From Burkholderia gladioli (GTDB taxonomy: Bacteria; Pseudomonadota; Gammaproteobacteria; Burkholderiales; Burkholderiaceae), in assembly GCF_000959725.1 (NCBI RefSeq), contig NZ_CP009323.1:1240001-1304000 (forward strand): a DNA stretch of 64,000 nucleotides. Reading direction: 5' to 3'. The position numbers and the translations under genes were made by a program. Positions 26,744 to 33,921 of the stretch are shown in pieces. The first letter of the stretch is position 1, and every line of letters begins with the position of its first letter. The notes under the pieces were generated by a model. That model made no database searches and was not told the DNA's origin. It saw only the letters and a list, made by a program, of their open reading frames with translations.

Positions 26744-27643
26744 TCAGGCCGCCATCTCCCCCGCCTCGAAGAACGACAGGATCTCGTCGAGCAGCGCCTC
26801 GGGCGCCTCCTCCGGAATATAGTGCCCGCAGTCGAGCGCGCGGCCGCTGACGTCGCGCGCCACCGCCCGCCATTCCTCCAGCGGATCGAAGCAGCGCGCC
26901 ACCACGCCCTCGGCGCCCCACAGCACGCGCAGCGGGCAGGCCAGCTTGGTGCCGCGCTCGAGGTCGGCGCGGTCATGCTCGAGATCGATGGTGGCCGAGG
27001 CGCGGTAGTCCTCGCACATGGCGTGCACCGCGCCGGGCTGGCGCAGCGCATGGCGATAGGCCTCGAGCGCCTCGGGCGCGAACGGCGCGAGGCCCGCCGA
27101 GCGGCCGCCCATCACGCGCTCGACATACACGTCGGGATTCGCGCCGATCAGCGTCTCGGGCAGCGGCGCCGGCTGGATCAGGAAGAACCAGTGGAAGTAG
27201 GCGGTGGCGAAGGCGCGGTCGGTCTTCTCGTACATCGCCAGGGTGGGCGCGATGTCGAGCAGCATCATGCGCTCGACCGCGTCGCCGTGATCGAGCGCCA
27301 GCCGATGCGCGACGCGCGCGCCGCGATCGTGCGCGCAGACGCAGAAGCGCTCGTGGCCGAAGTGGCGCATCACGGCCAACTGGTCGGCGGCCATCGCGCG
27401 TTTCGAATAATTGGCGTGATCGGGCTCGCCCGGCGGCTTGGCCGAGGCGCCGTAGCCGCGCAGGTCGGTGGCGATCACGCTGAAGTGCCGCGCCAAGGCG
27501 CCTGCCACGCGATGCCAGATGCGGTGGGTCTGGGGATGGCCGTGCAGCAGCAGCAGCGGCGGTCCCGCGCCTCCCTTGACGCCGAAGATCTCGACGTCCT
27601 GCGCTGTCGTCACGGAGAACGGCACGAACTCGTCTAGCGACAT
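26744..27643 (-). CDS. haloacetate/fluoroacetate dehalogenase-like alpha/beta hydrolase
   Basis: A 299-residue hydrolase with an aspartate nucleophile: AHDRGARVAHRLAL, where Asp takes the place of Ser. The two arginines of DRGxR match the carboxylate-binding pair of fluoroacetate dehalogenase. LLLHGHPQTH supplies the oxyanion side and DLRGYGASAKP is conserved. YFHWFFLIQPAPLPE in the cap carries the His-Trp pair that forms the halide pocket in that enzyme, and DCGHYIPEE gives the base histidine. These residues favour hydrolytic cleavage of a haloacetate. The closely similar epoxide hydrolases share the Asp nucleophile but normally use cap tyrosines. It is divergent from nitronate monooxygenase, with two matching operators between. 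Confidence 0.8.
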   Translation of the reverse strand: MSLDEFVPFSVTTAQDVEIFGVKGGAGPPLLLLHGHPQTHRIWHRVAGALARHFSVIATDLRGYGASAKPPGEPDHANYSKRAMAADQLAVMRHFGHERFCVCAHDRGARVAHRLALDHGDAVERMMLLDIAPTLAMYEKTDRAFATAYFHWFFLIQPAPLPETLIGANPDVYVERVMGGRSAGLAPFAPEALEAYRHALRQPGAVHAMCEDYRASATIDLEHDRADLERGTKLACPLRVLWGAEGVVARCFDPLEEWRAVARDVSGRALDCGHYIPEEAPEALLDEILSFFEAGEMAA

Positions 27644-27748
27644 GGCGATGTCTCACTGGTGGAATAGTTGTAGCCGCCATTGTAGGAGCCGGCCCCGCGC
27701 CGCCAAGCGGTGACGGGGCGCAAACCCTAGAAGCGAGGATTCATTCGA

Positions 27749-27762
27749 TACGAACGTTCGGC
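27749..27762. promoter_or_regulatory. operator-like site, copy 1
   Basis: TACGAACGTTCGGC matches the palindrome TACGAACGTTCGTA at 12 of 14 positions. A second copy lies 31 bases to the right. It is in the 275-base region between the divergent dehalogenase-like and nitronate monooxygenase genes. TetR-family repressors commonly bind palindromes of this kind. Confidence 0.5.
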
Positions 27763-27779
27763 TCGTGGTTCTACAATCG

Positions 27780-27793
27780 CACGACCGTTCGTA
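27780..27793. promoter_or_regulatory. operator-like site, copy 2
   Basis: CACGACCGTTCGTA is again 12 of 14 to TACGAACGTTCGTA, with the mismatches in the opposite half from copy 1. It runs into the AT-rich TATTAA at 27792-27797, a possible -10 element. The 31-base centre-to-centre spacing is about three helical turns. Confidence 0.5.
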
Positions 27794-27918
27794 TTAATAT
27801 GCGACGACCGGCCCGCGCCGTCCCGGCCGGTCCGCGACGCGCGCGGCGCGCCGCCTCGCTACACTCATGTGGCCGCCCGCGCCTCGCGCGGGCCCAGACA
27901 GATCCAGGAGACTTCGCC

Positions 27919-28878
27919 ATGGCCTTGCCCGCCGTCCTTCAGCGCCTGTCGCTGCCCGTCATCGCCTCGCCGATGTTCATCGTCAGTTACCCCGAGCTGG
28001 TGCTCGCGCAGTGCAAGGCGGGCATCGTCGGCTCGTTCCCGGCGCTCAACGCGCGCCCGGCCGAGCTGCTCGACAGTTGGCTCACGCAGATCGAGGACGA
28101 GCTGGCCGCGCATCGCGAGCGGCACCCGGAGGCGGTGATCGGCCCGATCGCGGTGAACCAGATCGTCCACCAGTCGAACGTGCGGCTCGAGCACGACGTG
28201 CGCGTGTGCGTCGAGCACAAGGTGCCGATCTTCATCACCAGCCTGCGCGCGCCGGCGCCCGAGATCGTGCAGGCGGTGCACAGCTACGGCGGCATCGTGC
28301 TGCACGACGTGATCAACCTGCGCCATGCCGAGAAGGCCCTGGAGGCCGGCGTGGACGGCCTGATCCTGGTGGCGGCCGGCGCCGGCGGCCATGCCGGCAC
28401 CACCTCGCCGTTCGCGCTGGTGGGCGAGGTGCGCAAGCGTTTCGACGGGCCGATCGTGCTGTCGGGCTCGATCGCCAACGGCGGCTCGATCCTGGCCGCG
28501 CAGGCGATGGGCGCCGACCTGGCCTACATGGGCACGCGCTTCATCGCCACCCGCGAGGCGCACGCGGTGGAGAGCTACAAGCAGGCGATCGTCGACGCGA
28601 AATCGGCCGACATCATCTACACCAACCTGTTTACCGGCGTGCACGGCAACTACATCCGCGAGAGCATCGTCAACGCGGGGCTCGACCCGGACGCGCTGCC
28701 CGAGGCCGACAAGTCGAAGATGAACTTCGGCTCCGACAAGGCCAAGGCCTGGAAGGACATCTGGGGCGCGGGCCAGGGCGTGGGCCTGATGGACGACGTG
28801 CCGAGCGTGGCCGAGCTGGTGGCGCGCCTCACGCGCGAATACGACGAGGCGCGCGCGCGGCTCGGGATCCGCGCCTGA
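27919..28878 (+). CDS. nitronate monooxygenase (2-nitropropane dioxygenase family)
   Basis: The 319-residue FMN-dependent TIM-barrel enzyme oxidises alkyl nitronates, detoxifying compounds such as propionate-3-nitronate. Family features are the N-terminal LPVIASPMFIVSYPEL, the FMN/active-site segment LVAAGAGGHAGTTSPFALVGEV with the catalytic-type histidine, GSIANGGSILAAQAMGADLAYMGTRF, and a C-terminal GAGQGVGLMDD. Upstream in-frame codons are discarded in favour of the ATG at 27919 with AGGAGA. Its promoter region carries two matching palindromic sites. It ends at a bidirectional terminator. Confidence 0.92.
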   Translation: MALPAVLQRLSLPVIASPMFIVSYPELVLAQCKAGIVGSFPALNARPAELLDSWLTQIEDELAAHRERHPEAVIGPIAVNQIVHQSNVRLEHDVRVCVEHKVPIFITSLRAPAPEIVQAVHSYGGIVLHDVINLRHAEKALEAGVDGLILVAAGAGGHAGTTSPFALVGEVRKRFDGPIVLSGSIANGGSILAAQAMGADLAYMGTRFIATREAHAVESYKQAIVDAKSADIIYTNLFTGVHGNYIRESIVNAGLDPDALPEADKSKMNFGSDKAKAWKDIWGAGQGVGLMDDVPSVAELVARLTREYDEARARLGIRA

Positions 28879-28937
28879 GCGTGCGAGCATCGCGGGCGCG
28901 CCGCATCGCGCGGCGCGGCCCTGCAGGCATCAAAATG

Positions 28938-28965
28938 AAAACGCCGACGCGAGGTCGGCGTTTTT
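28938..28965. terminator. bidirectional intrinsic terminator
   Basis: AAAACGCCGAC (28938-28948) pairs with GTCGGCGTTTT (28954-28964), followed by a further T. It separates the convergent nitronate monooxygenase and LysR genes, both of which end within 60 bases of it. Confidence 0.9.
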
Positions 28966-28987
28966 CATGGTCGAGCGCAAACGCGCT

Positions 28988-29944
28988 TCAGCGCATCGCG
29001 AGGCGCTTCACCTTCGGTGCGGCCGCCTCCTTCACCCAGGCGTCGATCGAGGGACACAGCGCCTGGCCGGAGAAGCGGTCGGCGAGGAAATCGACGAACG
29101 AGCGCACCTTGGCCGAGACGTGGCGGCGGCTCGCGTAGACGGCATAGATCGGCAGCTCGCGCGGCGGCATCAGGTCGAGCAGCAGCGGCACCAGGCGGCC
29201 GGCCTCGATGTCGTCGCCCACCACCTCGGTGCCGAGCATGGCGATGCCGCTGCCGCTCAGCACGGCCACGCGCAGCGCCTCCAGATGGTTGACGATCAGG
29301 TTGCCCGACAGCGTCACGCGCGAATCGAAGGCCTGCGCGTCGATCGAGCTCGAGCCCGCGTCGCGGCGCAGGTAGTTGTGCTGCTCGAGATCGGCCAGCG
29401 TGGCCGGCGTGCCGTGTTCCTCGAGATAGGCGGGCGAGGCGACCAGCAGGATATGCGCGGTCGCGATCTGGCGCGCCACCAGCGAGGAGGACTTCAGCCC
29501 GAACGGCGCGGCGCGCACCGCCACGTCGTAACCCTCGTCGATCAGCTCGACCACGCGATCCGACAGCGTGATCTCGACGGTCACGTCGGCGTAGCGCGCC
29601 GCGTAGTCGGTGACGGCGTTCATCACGTGCCGCAGCCCGAAGGCCGACAGCGAGGTGACCCGCAGGCGGCCCTGCGGCACGATGCTGGCCGCGCCGACGG
29701 CCTGGCCCGCCTCGTCGAGTTCGGTCAGCGCCTGCACCAGGCGCTCGTAGTATTCGCGTCCCGCCTCGGTGGGCGCGACCCGACGCGTGGTCCGATGCAG
29801 CAGCCGCGCGCCGAGCGTCTGCTCGAGGTGCATCACATGCTTGCTCGCCATCGCCGCGGACATCTGCATGCGCTCCGCCGCGCCGACGAAGCTGCCGACT
29901 TCGACGACATAGCGGAACACATTCATGCTGACGAGGGTATCCAT
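28988..29944 (-). CDS. LysR-family transcriptional regulator
   Basis: The 318-residue product has an N-terminal HTH (MNVFRYVVEVGSFVGAAERM, then SAAMASKHVMHLEQTLGARLLHRTTRR). The effector domain has RVTSLSAFGLRHVM and GIAMLGTEVVGDDIEAGRLVPLL, typical of the CrgA/AaeR-like subgroup. The ATG at 29944 is used. It is transcribed away from its own promoter region 29945-30133, across which the porin gene (also minus) ends. Its target is not obvious: neither neighbour is divergent to it. Confidence 0.9.
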   Translation of the reverse strand: MDTLVSMNVFRYVVEVGSFVGAAERMQMSAAMASKHVMHLEQTLGARLLHRTTRRVAPTEAGREYYERLVQALTELDEAGQAVGAASIVPQGRLRVTSLSAFGLRHVMNAVTDYAARYADVTVEITLSDRVVELIDEGYDVAVRAAPFGLKSSSLVARQIATAHILLVASPAYLEEHGTPATLADLEQHNYLRRDAGSSSIDAQAFDSRVTLSGNLIVNHLEALRVAVLSGSGIAMLGTEVVGDDIEAGRLVPLLLDLMPPRELPIYAVYASRRHVSAKVRSFVDFLADRFSGQALCPSIDAWVKEAAAPKVKRLAMR

Positions 29945-29982
29945 GCCAAACGCTCGCGTTTCAGTTTCAGTTGATCAGTCGA

Positions 29983-29996
29983 TTGCACAATTGCAA
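29983..29996. promoter_or_regulatory. candidate LysR autoregulatory site
   Basis: TTGCA-CAAT-TGCAA (29983-29996) is a perfect 5-bp inverted repeat containing the T-N11-A spacing expected for LysR proteins. It lies about 40 bases upstream of the LysR start. Confidence 0.4.
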
Positions 29997-30133
29997 AGAA
30001 CTGTAACAAAGGCTGTGAAACCAAAACGTCAACAAAGGCAAAACGTCGGTTTTTCACCGATATTCGGCGCGGATCAGCCGGTAAACAACATGCATTTCAA
30101 GATGCCTGTTGCGTACGCTCATATGACATGCGA

Positions 30134-31210
30134 TCAGAATTTCACGCGCATGCCGCCGCCTGCCGTGTAGCCGCTCGATTGGTTCGACAGGTGATCGTAC
30201 ATGTAGGCGACGTAGAGATCGGTGCGCTTGGACAGCGGATAGTCGTAGCCGAGCGCCCAGGTCTGATGCGTCTGGTCGAGGCCGCCGGCATCGCGCGAAT
30301 AGGCGTAGGAGGCCATCGCGCTGCCCGCGCCGAGCGGCACCGACATGCCGCCCTGGGCGGTGTTGATGTGCCAGCTGCCGCTTTGCGCGTCGTTCCTCGT
30401 GTACATGTACTGGCCGTAGAGCTTCAGGAAACGCAGGTCGTAGCTGATGCCGAACTGCGCCACGCCCTGGCTCTTCATGCCGGCCACCAGGCTGCCGAGA
30501 TCGCCCGGATCGTTGTTGAAGTTCACGTATTGATAGACGGCGGTGGCGGCCAGCGGACCGTGGAAATACTGCATCTGGCCGCTCCACTTCTTCGCGCCGT
30601 TGCCGCCCGACTGGTTGCCGAGCGCGTACATCGCGCTGGCGCTGAAGCCGTTGAAATCGGGCGTGGTATACGACACCGCGTTGTTCCAGCCCGAATCGCC
30701 CACCACGCCCTGGTCCGTCGTGTAGGTGGGGAAGGTGCCCAGGCCGAGGAACACGTGATAGACCATCGGCGAGAATTCATACGAGTCGATCAGCGGATTG
30801 AACAGGATCGTCGAGATGAACAGGTGCGTGGTCAGGCGCCCCGCCAGCACCGTGCCGTAGGGCGTCTCGAGCCCGACATAGGAATTGCGCGCGAAGAAGG
30901 TGTCGCCGTCGAAGCGGCCGAACTTGCCGCTTTGCGGACGGAAGAAGTCCTCCACCGTGAACAGCGCGCGGTAGCCGCCGCCCAGGTCCTCGGTGCCGCG
31001 CAAGCCCCAGTACGAGGTCGACATGCCGCCGCCCTGCACGCCGACCGCGGTCTGGTTGCCGGGGAATTTCTGCGCGCCGATCCAGGCGTCGACCTGGCCG
31101 TAGAGCTGCAGGCTCGATTGCGCGTGAACGGGCGTCGTGGCGAAGGCGCAGGCCGCGAACGCGGCGCAGGCGAAAGCACCGGAGCTGGCCCGGCGAGCAA
31201 AAGACTTCAT
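30134..31210 (-). CDS. outer-membrane general porin (Burkholderia OmpC-like)
   Basis: A 358-residue Gram-negative porin with a signal peptide cleaved near PVHA-Q (residue 30) and the classical start of mature porins, SSLQLYGQVDAWIG. Alternating beta strands carry WGLRGTEDLGGGYRALFTVE, the PYGTVLAGR turn, and a final strand ending in phenylalanine (GGGMRVKF) as required for insertion by the BAM machinery. It forms a trimeric channel for small hydrophilic solutes. A long, structured upstream region (31211-31684) separates it from the next gene. No terminator with a good T-run is visible at its end. Confidence 0.93.
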   Translation of the reverse strand: MKSFARRASSGAFACAAFAACAFATTPVHAQSSLQLYGQVDAWIGAQKFPGNQTAVGVQGGGMSTSYWGLRGTEDLGGGYRALFTVEDFFRPQSGKFGRFDGDTFFARNSYVGLETPYGTVLAGRLTTHLFISTILFNPLIDSYEFSPMVYHVFLGLGTFPTYTTDQGVVGDSGWNNAVSYTTPDFNGFSASAMYALGNQSGGNGAKKWSGQMQYFHGPLAATAVYQYVNFNNDPGDLGSLVAGMKSQGVAQFGISYDLRFLKLYGQYMYTRNDAQSGSWHINTAQGGMSVPLGAGSAMASYAYSRDAGGLDQTHQTWALGYDYPLSKRTDLYVAYMYDHLSNQSSGYTAGGGMRVKF

Positions 31211-31684
31211 GAGATCTCCGAATCAATTCGTTGGGAATCGACGCGCTTGTGGTTGTTCGGGCTGCGCGCGCACGAGTGGGACCCGTCCATCTTCATGGAC
31301 CGATAAGCTGGTCAAAATTGGGAGCACTTATGTTCGGTATAGCGGCGCCGTGATTCGCGAGCCGCGGGCCCGGGGCCCGGCCGGCGCGCGGCATGGCTTG
31401 CCGCCGCGCGCCGGGCACGGCGCCGGTACTGGCGCCGGCCCGCCCCCCCGAGCGAGCCGGCACGCCGGCGAGGCGCGAAAGATAGCGCAAGCGTCGTGGC
31501 GATAAAAGCGGGCCGGGATAAAAAGGCGGGGACTGTGGCGAATCCGCGTCACAGGGCGCGAGGGGAAGCGTTGCGGGATACCTGGAACGGGTGATGTCGC
31601 GAGGCGCGCGCGTCGTTCATGCGCTGGATAGACGAACGGCGCCGCGGGCGGTGAAGCCGGCGGCGCCGAAGCAGCGAAAGGGAA
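31211..31684. other. 474-base upstream region of the porin, hairpin-rich
   Basis: No gene is called. The right half is very GC-rich. It holds an 11-bp inverted repeat, CCGGCGCGCGG (31381-31391) with CCGCGCGCCGG (31404-31414), and a GGCGCC-rich stem just to its right. Near 31264-31324 there is AT-richer DNA that may hold the porin promoter. GTCCAT-CTTC-ATGGAC (about 31287-31302) forms a small hairpin in the porin leader. Confidence 0.4.
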
Positions 31685-32233
31685 TCAGTTGTTGCGGTAG
31701 AACGAGGAGAAGAAGGTACTGCGCCCGCCGCCGTTGTCCTGCATGCGCGGTTGCGGTTGCGGGCGGCCACCGCCGCGTTCCTCGTTGTAGCGCGCCACGT
31801 CGGCGCGGATCGAGCCGCTGCGCACCGCGCCGTCCGACTGGCCCGGGCGTTGCATGCCGCCCGAGTTCGCGCTGATCGAGCGATACGGGCTGTTGCCGGG
31901 ATAACGGCCGTATTGGCCGCCGCCGTATTGCGGCGTGCCGGCATATTGCGGATGGCCGCTGTAAGGCGTGCCGTAGGTCGGCGTCGACATCGGCCGCAAG
32001 CCCCAGCGCGGGCCGCCGCCGTTCATGCCGCCGCCGTTCATGCCGCGATTGACTCCGCCGAAGCGCGGCTGCGCCGCGCGCGCCTCGCCGTGCCAGCCGG
32101 AACCGGGGCCGGGACGGCCGCCGAAGCCGCCGCCGTGCGGCGGATGGGCGAACGCGAGCGAGGCCAGCAGCGCAGCAGCCGCGCCCACCATGCATCGTCC
32201 GATTGTCCGTTTTGCCCGTTCCACTTTGATCAC
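31685..32233 (-). CDS. exported glycine-rich protein of unknown function
   Basis: The 182-residue product starts at GTG 32233 (MIKVERAKRTIGR), which gives a basic n-region followed by a hydrophobic stretch ending LAFA-H near residue 29, a good Sec signal peptide. An internal ATG at 32191 would remove the basic region. The mature protein is Gly/Pro/Asn/Tyr-rich with short repeats (GMNGGGMNGGG, PQYAGTPQYGG) and ends in FFSSFYRNN. It is probably unfolded or wall/outer-membrane associated. I recognise no domain. Confidence 0.65.
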   Translation of the reverse strand: MIKVERAKRTIGRCMVGAAAALLASLAFAHPPHGGGFGGRPGPGSGWHGEARAAQPRFGGVNRGMNGGGMNGGGPRWGLRPMSTPTYGTPYSGHPQYAGTPQYGGGQYGRYPGNSPYRSISANSGGMQRPGQSDGAVRSGSIRADVARYNEERGGGRPQPQPRMQDNGGGRSTFFSSFYRNN

Positions 32234-32668
32234 CCGGTTTGCCGCTCGCCGATCGCCCGGGGGTCGCCTTGTCGACCCCGATTCGGGACGCGAGCTTTCA
32301 GCAGTAATTTATGGGCGCGGCCATTTGATGTCGAGCCGAAAAGTGTTAGACCGTCGGCACCGATGTAACACCGTGTTACTCCAGGGTTTTTCAGGATTTT
32401 CCGTAAGTTTTTAAACGAATTTGAAGCCGCTTTCGGCGATGTTTAGCGATGGTTTTTCGTCGCTGATTTTGTGCTGGGAAACGGGGACGTAGCGGAAAAA
32501 GCACATCGCCCAGGCTGACGTTCCATACAAAGCTTTCATCAATCGATGCGTGAAATGAATTTGCCTCTTGAATGCGCTTGACTGGACAATACGCGCTGAC
32601 TCGCAGCGGCCGGCCGTGTTCCGCTGTCGCCGCCTTCCCGCCTCCCGACCCGCAAGCCCGAGATTCCG
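32234..32668. other. 435-base AT-richer divergent promoter region
   Basis: It lies between the glycine-rich protein gene (minus) and the symporter gene (plus). It is much richer in A/T than its surroundings and contains a perfect 15-bp palindrome (entered separately). No ORF with a coding look is seen. Confidence 0.45.
32365..32379. promoter_or_regulatory. 15-bp palindrome, candidate operator
   Basis: GTAACAC-C-GTGTTAC is perfectly palindromic about a central C. A related half-site AGTGTTAG lies about 20 bases to its left near 32342. It sits 132 bases upstream of the glycine-rich gene start, in non-coding DNA. Confidence 0.45.
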
Positions 32669-33694
32669 ATGGCCCGACCCCGTTTCCTTCCCGACAATTT
32701 CACGCTGGCCCTGGTCGGCACCGTGGTGCTGGCCAGCCTGCTGCCCGCGCGCGGCGAGTTCGCCGTGGGCGCCAACTGGGCCACCGATATCGCGATCGGC
32801 CTGCTGTTCTTCCTGCACGGCGCGAAACTCTCGCGCGAGGCCGTGATCGCCGGCGCCACCCACTGGCGCCTGCACATCGTGGTACTGCTGAGCACCTTCG
32901 CGCTGTTTCCGCTGCTGGGCCTGGCGCTCAAGCCGCTGCTCACGCCGCTGGTCACGCCGGCGCTCTATACCGGCGTGCTGTTCCTCTGCACCCTGCCGTC
33001 CACCGTGCAGTCCTCGATCGCCTTCACCTCGATCGCCAAGGGCAACGTGCCGGCCGCGGTCTGCGCGGCCTCGGCCTCGAGCCTGCTGGGCATCTTCATC
33101 ACGCCGGCCCTGGTGGGCGTGATGCTGAGCGCGAGCGCCAGCTCGGGCGCCTCGGGCTGGAGCACGGTGGGCAGCATCGTGATGCAGTTGCTGGTGCCCT
33201 TCCTGGCCGGCCAGTTGCTGCGCCCGCTGATCGGCAAGTGGATCGAGCGCAACCGCGGCGTGCTGAAGTTCGTCGACCAGGGCTCGATCCTGCTGGTGGT
33301 CTACGTGGCCTTCAGCGAGGCCGTCAACCAGGGCCTCTGGCACCAGATCCCGCCGCTCGCGCTGGGCGGCCTGCTGGTGGTCTGCGTGGTGCTGCTGGCG
33401 CTGGCGCTGGGCGTGACGGCCCTGGTGGGCAAGCGGCTCGGCTTCAATCGCGCGGACTGCATCACCATCATCTTCTGCGGCTCGAAGAAGAGCCTCGCCT
33501 CCGGCATCCCGATGGCCAAGGTGATCTTCGCCGCGCACGCGGTGGGCGCGATCGTGCTGCCGCTGATGCTGTTCCACCAGATCCAGCTGATGGTCTGCGC
33601 CGCGCTCGCGCAGCGCTGGGGCGCCCGCGATCTCAGCCTGGACGATGCCCGCGACGCGCAGGGCAAGCCCGCCCTGAACGCCGGCAAGCGCTGA
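32669..33694 (+). CDS. bile acid:sodium symporter-like transporter (SBF-like, YfeH type)
   Basis: The 341-residue inner-membrane protein has about 10 hydrophobic helices and belongs to the SBF-like family (PF13593 type). It shows ATDIAIGLLFFLHGAKLSRE, the TLPSTVQSSIAFTSIAKGN motif, and the late FCGSKKSLASGIPMAK stretch, which is characteristic of the YfeH branch. Substrate unknown. There is a 227-base gap before the c-di-GMP gene downstream. No strong Shine-Dalgarno is visible ahead of the ATG. Confidence 0.87.
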   Translation: MARPRFLPDNFTLALVGTVVLASLLPARGEFAVGANWATDIAIGLLFFLHGAKLSREAVIAGATHWRLHIVVLLSTFALFPLLGLALKPLLTPLVTPALYTGVLFLCTLPSTVQSSIAFTSIAKGNVPAAVCAASASSLLGIFITPALVGVMLSASASSGASGWSTVGSIVMQLLVPFLAGQLLRPLIGKWIERNRGVLKFVDQGSILLVVYVAFSEAVNQGLWHQIPPLALGGLLVVCVVLLALALGVTALVGKRLGFNRADCITIIFCGSKKSLASGIPMAKVIFAAHAVGAIVLPLMLFHQIQLMVCAALAQRWGARDLSLDDARDAQGKPALNAGKR

Positions 33695-33741
33695 CGCGGC
33701 GGGCCGCGCCAAGCGGCACGCAACGCTGCCACGATTCACTG

Positions 33742-33787
33742 TTCTTCATAGTCAAAATATGACTAAAAATAAAATGACTATGAAGAA
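33742..33787. repeat. AT-rich 13-bp inverted repeat with nested TGACTA sites
   Basis: TTCTTCATAGTCA (33742-33754) and TGACTATGAAGAA (33775-33787) are perfect inverses, 20 bases apart. An inner TAGTCA-N5-TGACTA spans 33749-33765. The flanking DNA is about two-thirds G/C while this block is mostly A/T. It lies between the symporter stop and the EAL-GGDEF start, so it may be a leader hairpin or a binding site. Confidence 0.6.
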
Positions 33788-33921
33788 TTCGATGCCCGCG
33801 CGTCGATCGTATTGAAGCCGGCGGCCGGCAGCCCGGCGCTTCGTGACCGTCACAAAAAATTCACTGCCGTGACGCGGCGGCCGGTGGTTACATTGGCCGT
33901 TCCGTCGCCCGCTCGCACTAC

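Noticed and set aside
30046..30061. Intrinsic terminator downstream of the porin (TCGGT/ACCGA stem)
   Set aside because: Only five base pairs and a poor U-run; not convincing.
31137..31505. Plus-strand ORF over the porin start and upstream region
   Set aside because: Arg/Gly/Ala-rich low complexity, no ribosome binding site, antisense to the porin signal peptide.
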